64,000 bases of DNA. It comes from Sphingomonas sp. (GTDB lineage: Bacteria; Pseudomonadota; Alphaproteobacteria; Sphingomonadales; Sphingomonadaceae). Of this stretch, positions 14,595 to 24,248 are shown one piece after another. How positions within the stretch are numbered: the first letter of the stretch is position 1; each line of letters starts with the position of its first letter. Under the pieces are notes generated by a model. It was not told the DNA's origin. It saw only the letters and a program-made list of their open reading frames with translations, and made no database searches. Both the position numbers and the translations under genes were made by a program. The stretch covers positions 62,001 to 126,000 of the forward strand of contig NZ_QFOB01000003.1 in assembly GCF_003248515.1 (NCBI RefSeq), written 5' to 3'.

Positions 14595-17500
14595 ATGGCA
14601 ACCTACGATTTCTTCGCGATGGTCGGCCAGACCATCGCATTCAATCCCGCTACAGATCGTCTGTCGTTCGGCAGCATCGAGGGCTCGGCGTCCTTGAGAA
14701 TCAGGCAATCCGGCGCCGATTTGATCGTGGGATACGTCGGCGGCCAAGAATCAACGGTACGCCTGAGTTCGACGGACTTCGCCGCCTTGACGAGCAGCAA
14801 CCTCTTTTTCCCCTCCGGAGCCGCAGTCCGGCTGGATACGGCGGGCGACGACACCCTGACCACGCCTGGATATGAATATCGATATGGTTATGGCGAATAT
14901 GTGGATATCCGGAAGGGCGGCTCGGATACGGTGACCACCGGTTTCAGCGCCGATACCATCTATGTCGGTGCGGCGCTGGATGCCGGCGATCGGATCAATG
15001 GCGGCTTGAACAGCTCGGATACCGTGATTCTGGGCGGCGTATATCAGAACATGGTCGTCCTCGGGGCGGATACGATCACGGGCGTGACATCGATCGTTGC
15101 GGAAGCCGGGAGCATCATTCGCCTGAAGCTGGATGCCAATACGGTGGCATCGGCGCCGACCTACGCCTTCAACGTCGATGCCAGGGCGCAAGGCGCGGGC
15201 GATCTGCTCGCGCTCGATGGATCGGCGGCGACAGGCTATTTCTACGCATATGGCGGAGGCGGAGATGACACGATCCAGGTCGGCTCCGGTGGAAGCAGGC
15301 TGTATGGCGGCGCGGGCAACGACACGCTGATCGGTGGCGCCGGTGCCGACGCTCTCTATGGTGAAGAAGGCTCGGACACGCTCCACGGCGGCGGCGGCAA
15401 TGATGTGCTGGATGCCGGCTATGATGCGGCCGGGGTGGTCAACCAGCTTTATGGTGATGCGGGCAATGATACACTGACGGGCGGGATCGGCGATGATCTG
15501 CTCGATGGCGGCGACGATAACGATTCGCTTTCCGGCGGAGCGGGCAACGACACGCTTTTCGGCGGCGCGGGCAACGATACGTTGAGCGGCAACGCCGGCA
15601 CCGATCAACTGACCGGCGGTGCGGGCGCCGATCGGTTCGTCGTCTCTGCGGAGAGCAGAAATACGGTTCTGGCGACGATCACCGACTTCAATCAGGCCGA
15701 GGGCGACCGGATCGTCCTGGACTACAATTCCTACAATTATGCCGTCAGACCGGCCATTCTGCGCGGCGTGGTCGCGGCCGGCTTCACCCTGACTGAGGGC
15801 GCGCATCTGGGCGGTGAGGATGCGGGGAAGGGCTTCTCGCAATTCTGGTCCTACCGCGATGGATCGACCACCTATCTGATCGGCGACCTCAACGATAATC
15901 GGGTCTTTGATTCCGCCGATTCCGTCCTGGCTCTCACGGGGCCGGATACGCCGGCCATTCTGACGCTCGCCGACTTCACGGCCACCAGTTTCTCGTCCGC
16001 GCGCATTGGCACGGGCGGTGACGATGTGATCGACGGTACGTCCGCCGCCGACTGGATCTACGGGATCAGCGGCAACGACACGATCAACGGCTATGGCGGT
16101 GACGACGCCCTCTACGGCGGCGACGGCAACGACACGCTTTACGGGCAGGACGGGCGCGACCAGCTTTATGGCGAGGCCGGCAACGACACGATCCATGGCG
16201 GCGCGGGCGACGACATCCTCTCCGGCGGCACCGGCGACGACCTGATCTATGGAGACGACGGCCAGGATCTTCTCAACGGCGATGACGGCTCGGATACGCT
16301 CTACGCCGGCAATGGCGACGACTATCTGTTTGCGGGCGATGACGCGGCGGGCGTGGTCAACCAGCTTTATGGCGAGGCCGGCAACGACAAGCTGACCGGC
16401 GGCTTCGGTGATGAGCTGCTCGATGGCGGAGCCGGCAACGATCTGCTCCAGGGCAATGATGGCGCCGACACCCTGCTCGGCGGCGACGACGATGATACGC
16501 TGATCGGCGGAGGGGGACGCGACGTTCTGAACGGCGGCGCGGGCAATGATGTGCTCACCGATGGCCTGCAGGGAGACACGCTCACCGGCGGCTCCGGCGC
16601 GGACACGTTCTTCGTCTTTTCCAATCTGGCGGCGATCGCAACCGTCACCGATTTCAATCGGGCCGAGGGCGACAAGCTCAGCGGCATGAGCAATCCGGCC
16701 GTGTCGGCCTTCGTGGGCCCGGTGGCGGCGGGCTTCACGCTCACGCTCGGCGCGCATTTCGGGGGCGACGATCTCCCGTCCTATCTGGACCTTTTCTTCT
16801 CCTATCGCAGCGGATCGACCACCTATCTGGTGGGCGATCTGAACGGCGATCGGGTGCTCGATCCCGCCGATTTCGTCGTGGCGCTGGCCGGGCCGACCGC
16901 GCCTGCCGCGCTCATCGCCACCGATTTCGCGGCCGGCGCACTCGGCGTCCGAACGGGCACGGCCGGAAACGATTCCGGCGGGGCGATGGACGGCACCGCC
17001 GCCGCCGACATCATCCTGGGCCTGGACGGCAATGACACGATCAACGGGCTGGGCGGCACCGACTGGCTCTATGGCGGTGCCGGCAATGACGTGATCGATG
17101 GGGGCGCCGACGCCGACCTGATCTATGGCGGCACCGGCAACGACACGCTGCGCGGCGGCGACGGCGCCGACACGCTCTATGGCGACGATGGCGCCGACAC
17201 GATCCATGGTGGCAACGATAATGACGTGCTCTGGGCGGGCGACGATGCCGCGGGCGTCGTCAACCAGCTATACGGCGATGCCGGCAACGACGTGCTGAAC
17301 GGCAGCATGGGCAATGACCTGCTCGACGGCGGCGACGATGACGACACGATGATCGGCTGGTTCGGCACCGACACGCTGCGCGGCGGCAACGGCAACGACA
17401 TCCTGCTCGGAGGCGAGGACGATGACGTGCTGGAGGGCGGCGCGGGCAACGATCGCCTGCGTGGCGACGGCGGCAGCGACACGATGACCGGCGGCACCGG

Positions 17501-19292
17501 CGCGGACACGTTCGCGCTCCGGCTTTACGACACCGCCCATTATATCTCGACGCTGGCCACGCTCGATACCATCACCGATTTCAACGCCGCCGAGGGCGAC
17601 CGGATCGATCTCGAATATTCGGTCGCCGCGCATGACAATCAACCGACTTTGCTGCGCGGTTCGGTGGCGGCGGGCTTCTCGCTGACCGACGGTGCGCATC
17701 TGGGCGGCGAGGATGCCGGCGCGGGCTTCTCGCAATTCTGGTCGTATCGTGATGGTTCGACCACCTATCTGATCGGCGATCTCAACGACAATCGCGTGCT
17801 GGATACCACCGATCTGGTGATCGCGCTGACCGGCCCGAACACCCCGACCCTCTTCACGGCGAGCGATTTCGTGCCCGGCACCTTCGTCGCCGGGACGCTC
17901 GGCACGTCCGGCGACGACACGATCGACGGCACCACCGGCAATGACGTGATCTACGGCCTCGCCGGAAACGACACCATCAATGGCCTGGACGGCAACGATG
18001 TGATCAACGGCGGCGCCGGCGCCGATCTGATGACCGGCGGCGAGGGTGACGATATCTATTATGTCGACAATGTCGGCGACAAGGTGATCGAGTTGCAGGA
18101 TATCACCCCCGGCAGCCATACCGGCAGCGACACCATTTATTCCACCGTCAGCTACAGCCTGTTCCAGCAATTCGTGGAGACGCTGACGCTCGGCGGCACC
18201 GCCAATATCGATGCCACCGGCAATGCGCAGTCAAACAGGCTCAACGGCAATAGCGGCAACAATGTGCTGAACGGCATGGCCAATGCCGACGTGATGGCGG
18301 GCGGCAAGGGCGACGACACCTATTATGTCGACAATGCCGGAGATCAGGTGATCGAGGCCGATGGCGAGGGCAACGATACGGTCTATGGTTCGGTCAGCTT
18401 CAACGCGGGCACGGCCTCGATCGAGACGGTCAGGCTGACGGGCGCCGCCAATATCGACGTCATCTATGCCAATAGCGGCGCCAACACCCTCTACGGCAAC
18501 AGCGGCAACAATGTGCTGAACGGCGGCGGCGGCGGCGATACGATGATCGGCGGCGATGGCGACGACACTTATTATGTCGATAATATCGACGACAAGGTGA
18601 TCGAGCTACAGGGCAATGGCACCGGCAACGACACGGTCTATTCTTCGATCAGTTACAGTCTGGCGGGCCAGTTCATCGAGACGCTGACGCTCACCAACGT
18701 CGTTGGCGACAATGCCCTCAACGCCACCGGCAACAGCCAGGCCAACACGCTCAACGGCAATGATGGCAACAACGTGCTGAACGGCATGGCCGGCGCCGAC
18801 ATCATGGCGGGCGGGCGCGGCGACGATACCTATTATGTCGACAATATCGGTGACAAAGCGATCGAGTGGGGTGCGCAGGGCCATGACACGGTCTATTCGT
18901 CGGTCAGCTATGATCTGGCCGGGCAGTTCATCGAAGTGCTGGAGTTGATCGGCTTCAACGCGATCAACGCGCTCGGAAACAGCCAGGCCAACACGCTGAT
19001 CGGCAATAGCGGCGACAATGTCTTCACGGGCAGGGCAGGAGCGGACACGTTCGGCTTCCGTGCGGGCTTCGGCCACGACGCGATCACCGATTTCACGAGC
19101 GGCGGCGGCGTGGATGGAGACTTCATCGCCTTCGCCAGCGGCACCTTCAGCTCCTATGGCGACGTTATGGCGCATACGGCGATGGTCGGGAATGATACCG
19201 TCATCACCCTTGATGCGAACAACAGCATTACCTTGAAGAACAAGCAGATGAGCGCGCTCTCCTCCGCCGACTTCGTCTTCGGCGGCTTTTGA
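14595..19292 (+). CDS. Large RTX (calcium-binding repeat) secreted protein with nested tandem repeats
   Basis: 1565 residues from the ATG at 14595 (RBS GGGGAG; start MATYDFFAM...GQTIAFNPATDRL is typical of RTX proteins). After a ~215-residue N-terminal region come three ~306-residue modules (about 218-460, 470-775, 785-1095). Each has a run of GGxGxDxLx nonapeptides, a D-A-A-G-V-V-N-Q-L-Y-G insert, a T-D-F-N-x-A-E-G-D block and Y-L-[IV]-G-D-L-N-[DG]-[ND]-R-V-[FL]-D, which looks like an extra EF-hand-type loop. Four ~86-residue repeats with Y-Y-V-D-N (about 1153, 1243, 1326, 1412) follow, then a DAITDF-containing C-terminus suited to type I secretion. There is no protease or lipase motif, so an adhesin or surface-layer-type role is inferred. 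No type I secretion genes lie nearby. Confidence 0.88.
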   Translation: MATYDFFAMVGQTIAFNPATDRLSFGSIEGSASLRIRQSGADLIVGYVGGQESTVRLSSTDFAALTSSNLFFPSGAAVRLDTAGDDTLTTPGYEYRYGYGEYVDIRKGGSDTVTTGFSADTIYVGAALDAGDRINGGLNSSDTVILGGVYQNMVVLGADTITGVTSIVAEAGSIIRLKLDANTVASAPTYAFNVDARAQGAGDLLALDGSAATGYFYAYGGGGDDTIQVGSGGSRLYGGAGNDTLIGGAGADALYGEEGSDTLHGGGGNDVLDAGYDAAGVVNQLYGDAGNDTLTGGIGDDLLDGGDDNDSLSGGAGNDTLFGGAGNDTLSGNAGTDQLTGGAGADRFVVSAESRNTVLATITDFNQAEGDRIVLDYNSYNYAVRPAILRGVVAAGFTLTEGAHLGGEDAGKGFSQFWSYRDGSTTYLIGDLNDNRVFDSADSVLALTGPDTPAILTLADFTATSFSSARIGTGGDDVIDGTSAADWIYGISGNDTINGYGGDDALYGGDGNDTLYGQDGRDQLYGEAGNDTIHGGAGDDILSGGTGDDLIYGDDGQDLLNGDDGSDTLYAGNGDDYLFAGDDAAGVVNQLYGEAGNDKLTGGFGDELLDGGAGNDLLQGNDGADTLLGGDDDDTLIGGGGRDVLNGGAGNDVLTDGLQGDTLTGGSGADTFFVFSNLAAIATVTDFNRAEGDKLSGMSNPAVSAFVGPVAAGFTLTLGAHFGGDDLPSYLDLFFSYRSGSTTYLVGDLNGDRVLDPADFVVALAGPTAPAALIATDFAAGALGVRTGTAGNDSGGAMDGTAAADIILGLDGNDTINGLGGTDWLYGGAGNDVIDGGADADLIYGGTGNDTLRGGDGADTLYGDDGADTIHGGNDNDVLWAGDDAAGVVNQLYGDAGNDVLNGSMGNDLLDGGDDDDTMIGWFGTDTLRGGNGNDILLGGEDDDVLEGGAGNDRLRGDGGSDTMTGGTGADTFALRLYDTAHYISTLATLDTITDFNAAEGDRIDLEYSVAAHDNQPTLLRGSVAAGFSLTDGAHLGGEDAGAGFSQFWSYRDGSTTYLIGDLNDNRVLDTTDLVIALTGPNTPTLFTASDFVPGTFVAGTLGTSGDDTIDGTTGNDVIYGLAGNDTINGLDGNDVINGGAGADLMTGGEGDDIYYVDNVGDKVIELQDITPGSHTGSDTIYSTVSYSLFQQFVETLTLGGTANIDATGNAQSNRLNGNSGNNVLNGMANADVMAGGKGDDTYYVDNAGDQVIEADGEGNDTVYGSVSFNAGTASIETVRLTGAANIDVIYANSGANTLYGNSGNNVLNGGGGGDTMIGGDGDDTYYVDNIDDKVIELQGNGTGNDTVYSSISYSLAGQFIETLTLTNVVGDNALNATGNSQANTLNGNDGNNVLNGMAGADIMAGGRGDDTYYVDNIGDKAIEWGAQGHDTVYSSVSYDLAGQFIEVLELIGFNAINALGNSQANTLIGNSGDNVFTGRAGADTFGFRAGFGHDAITDFTSGGGVDGDFIAFASGTFSSYGDVMAHTAMVGNDTVITLDANNSITLKNKQMSALSSADFVFGGF

Positions 19293-19318
19293 CGAGCCCC
19301 CCGGGGCGTTTTCGGCTC
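19293..19318 (+). terminator. Possible terminator after the RTX gene
   Basis: CCCC/GGGG pairing inside GAGCCCCCCGGGGCGTTTT, with an outer GAGC/GCTC pair, starts three bases after the stop and is followed by TTTT. The inner loop is very short, so the fold is uncertain. The remaining 19319-19583 contains nothing that I recognise. Confidence 0.35.
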
Positions 19319-19583
19319 CACGAGCCTGTCGCCATCGAAGGGGATCAGCCGTCCATTTCGCACGAAGGCCGCTGCGAAACGGGGCGCTGACACATGAGCG
19401 GATCGGTGGCGGCATGGTCAGGGAAGCCGCCGGCAGGCGTATGGGAGGCGTGAAGGCTTTCGCCTGTCGTTTCGACGCGAAGGCTCGCTTCATCGAGGTC
19501 GTCGCTTTGACACCCTATGGCGAGCAAACCTCACGAAGGAGGCGGCCTTCCTGACGAAGCGATCGGGCGGGACATCCCCTTCT

Positions 19584-21302
19584 CTAACGATACAGGATCG
19601 ATAGCGTGAGTGCGGTGGTGACTATTGTCAGCAGCACCAGCAACGCCCCCATGCGCGCATAGTCCGTGAACCGGTAACCTCCCGGCCCCATCACCAGAAG
19701 ATTGTTCTGATGGCCGATCGGGGTGAGAAAATCCGACGATGCACCGATCAGCACCGCCAGCAGCGCGGCGTCAGGGTGCACGTCGAGCAGCCTCGCGACA
19801 TCGATGGCCAACGGCCCCATGATGATCGCCGTCGCGACATTGTTCAGGAAGATGGAGAGCAGCAGCGTGACGAGGCACAGCGCGCCGATGACGACAAACA
19901 GCGCCTGACCCTGCAACATTCCCCCAAGCCATTGGGCCGCGATCGCCGCCGCGCCGCTATCCTCGAAGCTCTGACCCACCGGAATCATGGCGGCCAGCAG
20001 CACGAGCACGCTCCAGTCGATCGAACGGTACACATCTTGTGGCGGAATGAGCCGAAGGGCCGCCAGTGCGATCGCGGCGCCCACGAAGGCCAGCGCCGGC
20101 GCCACGCCGCCAGCCACGATCGCGAGGATCGCGATCAGGAAGATGCCGATGATCGCAACGGCGGCGCGCCTGGCCACCGGGGTCGGATCCAGCCGATCGA
20201 TTTCCAGGAGCCGGGCGCGGCCGACAAACTCGGCGAGATCGGACTGGCGTCCTCGCAGATAGAGCTGGTCACCGGGGCGAATGCGCATCCGGACGAGCGG
20301 CTTGCGTTCACGGGCGACACGAGGGCCGACCGCCACCACTTCGAGCCGCTCCTGGCTGCGGGTACGCACCTCATCGTAGCCAAGGTCCGCCAGCGGCGAT
20401 CCATGCGCCACCGTGACGCGTGCCGTGATGGCATCGGATGCAACGTTCATGGGGGCGGCCGTCAGCAGGCCGGTGCGATCCGCAACATCCCACTGGTTCG
20501 AGCGGGACATGATGAGCAGCCGATCACCCTCCTCCAGTCGGGCGCCGGCAGGCAATATGTTCAGGCCGCGGAAGGCGGCAAGCGCTCGCGCACCTGCGGC
20601 CCGCAATCGCGCCAGGCGATCCTCATCACGGTCGTTCGCAGACAGGGAAAGCTCGAACACGCGCCATGGAGGCCGGGAAAGATGCTCCGATCGCGCTCTC
20701 ACGGGAAGGAGGCGCCAGCCGATCACGGACAGGTACAGGAGCCCGGCCCCGGCCACCGCGATCCCGACGGGTGTCATGGCGAAGAAGCCGAACGGCTGCC
20801 CCAGTTCGCTCTCCCGAACGGAGGACAGGATCAGATTGGCCGGCGTTCCGATCAGGGTCGTCATGCCGCCAAGAATGGTCGCGAAGGCAAGCGGCATCAG
20901 CGTAACGGTTGGCGGAAGCTTCGCGTCTCGTGCGATGGCGTTCGCGATCGGCATGGTCACCACCAGCGCCGCGATATTGTTCATGAAGGCAGACAGGAGA
21001 GCCCCGACGAGCAGCAGGCTCGCCAGCCGCAGACTGAACCCGGCAGAGGACGGGATCAGCACCTTGGCGACGCCTGATGCGAAGCCCGAAAGCTCCACGG
21101 CCCGCCCGATCACAAGCACGCCCGCGACCGCCAGGACCGCCGGATCGGCAAAGCCCGAAAATGCGTCCTTCGGTGCGACAAGGCCGGTTGCCAGGCAGGC
21201 GAACAGCGCCGCGAAGGCCACGAGATCGTGGCGCACCCTTTCCGATACGAACAGGATGAGCGCACCGACCAGAATGAGAGCGCTCATCATCGCGCTGTTC
21301 AT
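19584..21302 (-). CDS. SLC13-type permease with two TrkA_C (RCK_C) domains
   Basis: 572 residues, typical of the SLC13/CitMHS family with an inserted regulatory loop. Two membrane halves (about 5-190 and 390-572) are seen, each with a conserved hairpin: ALLSAFMNNIAALVVTMPIA and TTLIGTPANLILSS in the first half, LLLSIFLNNVATAIIMGPLA and FLTPIGHQNNLLVMGPGGY in the second. These N-N and G-T-P/G-H-Q motifs line the sodium and anion sites. The soluble middle (about 205-375) carries two TrkA_C units, with GLNILPAGARLEEGDRLLIM and MRIRPGDQLYLRGR. Sodium-coupled transport of a dicarboxylate, sulfate or similar anion is inferred; the sequence does not decide which. It appears monocistronic. Confidence 0.86.
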   Translation of the reverse strand: MNSAMMSALILVGALILFVSERVRHDLVAFAALFACLATGLVAPKDAFSGFADPAVLAVAGVLVIGRAVELSGFASGVAKVLIPSSAGFSLRLASLLLVGALLSAFMNNIAALVVTMPIANAIARDAKLPPTVTLMPLAFATILGGMTTLIGTPANLILSSVRESELGQPFGFFAMTPVGIAVAGAGLLYLSVIGWRLLPVRARSEHLSRPPWRVFELSLSANDRDEDRLARLRAAGARALAAFRGLNILPAGARLEEGDRLLIMSRSNQWDVADRTGLLTAAPMNVASDAITARVTVAHGSPLADLGYDEVRTRSQERLEVVAVGPRVARERKPLVRMRIRPGDQLYLRGRQSDLAEFVGRARLLEIDRLDPTPVARRAAVAIIGIFLIAILAIVAGGVAPALAFVGAAIALAALRLIPPQDVYRSIDWSVLVLLAAMIPVGQSFEDSGAAAIAAQWLGGMLQGQALFVVIGALCLVTLLLSIFLNNVATAIIMGPLAIDVARLLDVHPDAALLAVLIGASSDFLTPIGHQNNLLVMGPGGYRFTDYARMGALLVLLTIVTTALTLSILYR

Positions 21303-21433
21303 CCCGGTCCGCTCCCCGTCTGTTATCTGCTATCTCGCATCCACGATATCGTGGATGCCTGCCAACGGATCGCGCCCACCCCGGTTCCGGCGCCCGCGGC
21401 CGGTTTTGGGCATTCGCCGTCAGTGGCGGCTGT

Positions 21434-22033
21434 TCACTCTCCAACGAAGCCGGATAGCAATGCCATTGCGAGTTCCCTCGCACTGGGCTCGAGAGCATCG
21501 TCTGGCAACTCACCCGCCGTCCAGAACGACAACACCCCGCGAAACGCAAATGCAAGGTGCGTCGGCAGGGACTGCAATGCCCCCTCTCGTCGGACAATCA
21601 ATCCCTCGCCGGATCCAAGCGCCAGGGTCCACAGGGCCGAAGAATGCGCGAGAACCTGACCCGTATTGGGTGTCGCCGCGCCGATCCATCCCATCACGGC
21701 GCGGTTTACCCGCGCGTCCTCCAGCATCACGTGCGCGGCAATCGAGGTTGCAAGCAGGATGCGATCGACCGCGTCCGGCAGGGGCGGCGCGTCCGCGAAC
21801 CTTGCGGCCATCGTGTCGATCCGCCGCGCCGACAGCGCATGCATGATCGCCGCCTTGCTGCCGAACTGATTGAAAGGCGTCGCAAAGCTGACGCCGGCCC
21901 GCGCAGCAAGATCGCGCATCGAGAAATCGGCCTTTCCATCGCGTAGCAGGGTTTCCGCCGCGTCGAGGACGGCCTCACGCAGTTTCTCTCCCCGGATTCC
22001 GGTTGCGGATGGTCGGCCCTTGATGCTGCTCAT
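21434..22033 (-). CDS. TetR-family repressor
   Basis: 199 residues. The N-terminal HTH is clear: REAVLDAAETLLRDGKADFS, then MRDLAARAGVSFATPFNQFG and SKAAIMHAL (recognition helix followed by the family's Y/F-x-x-F-x-x-K pattern). The C-terminal ligand-binding part is not diagnostic. It is divergent from the SDR gene at 22082, with a perfect palindrome in the 48-bp gap, so it very probably represses itself and the SDR. The ligand is unknown. Confidence 0.87.
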   Translation of the reverse strand: MSSIKGRPSATGIRGEKLREAVLDAAETLLRDGKADFSMRDLAARAGVSFATPFNQFGSKAAIMHALSARRIDTMAARFADAPPLPDAVDRILLATSIAAHVMLEDARVNRAVMGWIGAATPNTGQVLAHSSALWTLALGSGEGLIVRREGALQSLPTHLAFAFRGVLSFWTAGELPDDALEPSARELAMALLSGFVGE

Positions 22034-22039
22034 GCAATT

Positions 22040-22057
22040 TCTATATCATGATATAGA
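22040..22057. promoter_or_regulatory. Palindromic operator between tetR and SDR gene
   Basis: TCTATATCATGATATAGA is an 18-bp perfect palindrome 6 bp from the start codon of the tetR gene and 24 bp from that of the SDR. Its size, symmetry and position between divergent genes are those of a TetR operator. It is AT-rich and stands out from the surrounding high-GC DNA, and it probably overlaps the -10 region of one or both promoters. Confidence 0.78.
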
Positions 22058-22081
22058 TGTTTCGATAAGCGGAGATATGAC

Positions 22082-22927
22082 ATGGCAAAGGGCGCCGCAA
22101 AGACCCTCCTCATCACCGGTGTCAGTTCAGGGCTTGGACGCGCCTTCGCCGCTGGCGCGCTGGCGGCCGGCCACCGGGTGATCGGCACCGTGCGTAGCGA
22201 GGAGGATGCGAGAATGTTCCGGGCTCTGGCCCCGGACCGGGCCTTCCCGCTCGCACTGGATGTTACCGACTTCGACGCGATCCCGGCAGCCATCCGCGAT
22301 GCCGATGCCAAAGCCGGCCCAGTCGATGTGCTGGTGAACAATGCCGGCTATGGGCACGAAGGCGTGCTGGAGGAATCGTCTTTGAACGATCTGCAGCGCC
22401 AGTTCGCCGCCAACGTCTTCGGGCCGGTCGCGATGATCAAGGCAGTGTTGCCGGGAATGCGCGAGCGGCGTGGCGGCCACATCATCAACGTCACCTCGAT
22501 GGGCGGCTTCATCACCATGCCCGGCATCGCTTTCTATTGCGGCAGCAAGTTCGCGCTGGAAGGCATATCCGAGGCACTTGGCAAGGAGGTGGCGGGTTTC
22601 GGCATCCGCGTCACCGCGCTGGCACCCGGCCAGTTCCGCACCGACTGGGCCGGCCGCTCCATGGACCGCACCGCCCGCAGCATCGCCGACTATGACGGCG
22701 TGATGGACCCGATCCGCGCCGCGCGGCAGGCAAAGAGCGGACGGCAACCCGGCGATCCGGCGCGAGCGGCGCAGGCGCTGCTCGCGCTGATCGAGGCGCC
22801 GAGCCCCCCGGTGCGGCTGTTTCTGGGCACGGATGCGCTCGGCCTCGTCGAGCAGAAGCTGCAGGCCATGGCCACCGGGATTGCGGAATGGGAGCCCCTG
22901 TCCCGCTCGACCGACTTCGCCGCCTGA
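22082..22927 (+). CDS. Short-chain dehydrogenase/reductase
   Basis: 281 residues. Motifs: TGVSSGLG (cofactor glycines, about 12-19), VLVNNAGYG, NVTSMGG with the catalytic Ser, and Y-C-G-S-K as catalytic Tyr-x-x-x-Lys. R-V-I-G-T-V-R-S-E-E after beta strand 2 suggests NADP(H). The length and the C-terminal extension (QAMATGIAEWEPLSRSTDFA) are common in the oxidoreductase group that is controlled by divergent TetR genes. The substrate is unknown. The start overlaps the operator-proximal promoter region, so the leader is very short. Confidence 0.87.
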   Translation: MAKGAAKTLLITGVSSGLGRAFAAGALAAGHRVIGTVRSEEDARMFRALAPDRAFPLALDVTDFDAIPAAIRDADAKAGPVDVLVNNAGYGHEGVLEESSLNDLQRQFAANVFGPVAMIKAVLPGMRERRGGHIINVTSMGGFITMPGIAFYCGSKFALEGISEALGKEVAGFGIRVTALAPGQFRTDWAGRSMDRTARSIADYDGVMDPIRAARQAKSGRQPGDPARAAQALLALIEAPSPPVRLFLGTDALGLVEQKLQAMATGIAEWEPLSRSTDFAA

Positions 22928-23077
22928 CCAACGGCGGGTCCGTTGCGGGAAAAAATTGGCGAAGGTGGTGACCGATCCGGAATCGCCGTCGAATAAGCGG
23001 ACATGATCAGCCGCTCCATCTCGAGACTGATGCCGCAGCGGGCGGCCGCGCGACAGGAGCACGGTTACCCGTCCCAT

Positions 23078-23611
23078 ATGTCGAAGCGGGATGGCTGGGA
23101 TGCGCTGATGGTGGCCGCGCAGGATGGCCATGGCGGCACCTATCAACGCCTGCTCACCGAAATCTCGCAATGGCTGCGTCGCTATTTCGAACGACGTCTG
23201 CCCTTCGGCGATGTCGATGACGCAGTGCAGGAAACCCTGATGGCCGTCCACCGGCGGCGACACACCTATGATGCGCGCTATCCGATGGGCGCGTGGCTGG
23301 CGGCGATCGCCAGGCGCAAGTGGATCGATCAGCTGCGCGCGCTGGGCCGACGGCCGACGGAAGAATTGCCGGGCGATCTTGCGGCGGGAGATCATGAGGC
23401 CTCGGTCATCAGTGCCACCGTGCTTGAGCGGCTGCTGGACGAGCTGCGCCCCGCGCAGGCGCAGGTGATCCTGCTGGTGAAGATCCAGGGCTGTAGCATC
23501 GAGGAGGCGTCGCACCGGACAGGCCAGTCCGTCTCCGCCGTGAAAATGAACATCCATCGCGGCCTCGGCCGGCTGACCGCTTTCATCGAGAATAGCCATG
23601 ACGTCGAATGA
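23078..23611 (+). CDS. ECF-type RNA polymerase sigma factor
   Basis: 177 residues from the ATG at 23078 (MSKRDGWDALMVAAQDG). An ATG at 23003 in the same frame adds a basic, unconserved 25-residue lead and has no better RBS. Region 2: YQRLLTEISQWLRRYFERRL, then D-V-D-D-A-V-Q-E-T-L-M-A-V-H and YPMGAWLAAIARRKWIDQLR. Region 4: LRPAQAQVILLVKIQGCSIE with SVSAVKMNIHRGLGRL as the recognition helix. The next gene overlaps by 14 bp and encodes an NrsF-type membrane anti-sigma factor, which places this sigma in the NrsF-controlled ECF group known in Caulobacter and relatives, linked there to metal or oxidative stress. Confidence 0.9.
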   Translation: MSKRDGWDALMVAAQDGHGGTYQRLLTEISQWLRRYFERRLPFGDVDDAVQETLMAVHRRRHTYDARYPMGAWLAAIARRKWIDQLRALGRRPTEELPGDLAAGDHEASVISATVLERLLDELRPAQAQVILLVKIQGCSIEEASHRTGQSVSAVKMNIHRGLGRLTAFIENSHDVE

Positions 23612-24242
23612 TGCGCTGATCCTGGATCTGGCGACCGGTCTCGCGCCGGTGAGGCGGCGCAACCCTTGGCGTGAAGCGCTGTGGGTGCTTGCGCTCGCCG
23701 GTGCCGAGCTCGCGTTGCTGCTCGCGTTCGGCGCGATGCGGCCGGATATGGGGCGGGTCATCCTGTCGCCCTTCATGATCTGGAAGATGGGCAGCCTCGC
23801 CATGCTGACCGGTATCAGCCTGGTGGTGGCGATGCGCTCCTTCTCGCCGCCGGTATCCGCGCGTCACGGCATGACCGTCGCGCTCGGGCTGGCCGGTCTG
23901 GCGATGATCGGCGGGATGGGAATGGCCCCGCCGGTGGAAGGCGGCGGGTCGCTGCTCGATCGCCTGGCGCCGGCGCATGGCCTGCTCTGCGTGACCGCGA
24001 TCATCGTGCTCGCCTTGCCCCTGATGCTGGCGCTGGCGTGGCTGATGCAGCGGGCGGCACCCGTGCATCCGAGGAGAAGTGCTTTCGCCTCGGGCTTCGC
24101 CGCATCCACCTGCGCCGGGCTGGTCTTCACGGCCTGCTGTCCGATGAACGATCCGCTCTACATCATCGTCTGGTATTCGGTCGGCGTCGCCGCCGTGACC
24201 CTTCTCGCGCGCTGGCTCCTGCCCGGACGGCTCCGCCTCTAA
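23598..24242 (+). CDS. nrsF: NrsF-type anti-sigma factor (DUF1109)
   Basis: 214 residues with six predicted transmembrane helices (for example ALWVLALAGAELALLLAFGA, MTVALGLAGLAMIGGMGMAP, VIVLALPLMLALAW region, GVAAVTLLARWLL). The N-terminal cytosolic segment T-S-N-D-A-L-I-L-D-L-A-T-G-L-A-P-V is the part that binds the sigma factor in this family. The late A-S-T-C-A-G-L-V-F-T-A-C-C-P-M-N-D-P-L-Y block carries the family's cysteines, usually spaced around C-P-x-x-D-P, which are thought to sense metals or oxidation. Translation is coupled to the sigma gene by a 14-bp overlap. A terminator hairpin follows 6 bp after the stop. Confidence 0.88.
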   Translation: MTSNDALILDLATGLAPVRRRNPWREALWVLALAGAELALLLAFGAMRPDMGRVILSPFMIWKMGSLAMLTGISLVVAMRSFSPPVSARHGMTVALGLAGLAMIGGMGMAPPVEGGGSLLDRLAPAHGLLCVTAIIVLALPLMLALAWLMQRAAPVHPRRSAFASGFAASTCAGLVFTACCPMNDPLYIIVWYSVGVAAVTLLARWLLPGRLRL

Positions 24243-24248
24243 CGTCCG

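Noticed and set aside
14751..17207. 818-aa open frame antisense to the RTX gene
   Set aside because: Its Val/Ile/Ala repeats are the complement of the RTX nonapeptide codons; it is not a gene.
15240..19000. Regular short repeats that could suggest a CRISPR array
   Set aside because: The repeats are in frame, degenerate and encode RTX nonapeptides; there are no unique spacers of constant size.
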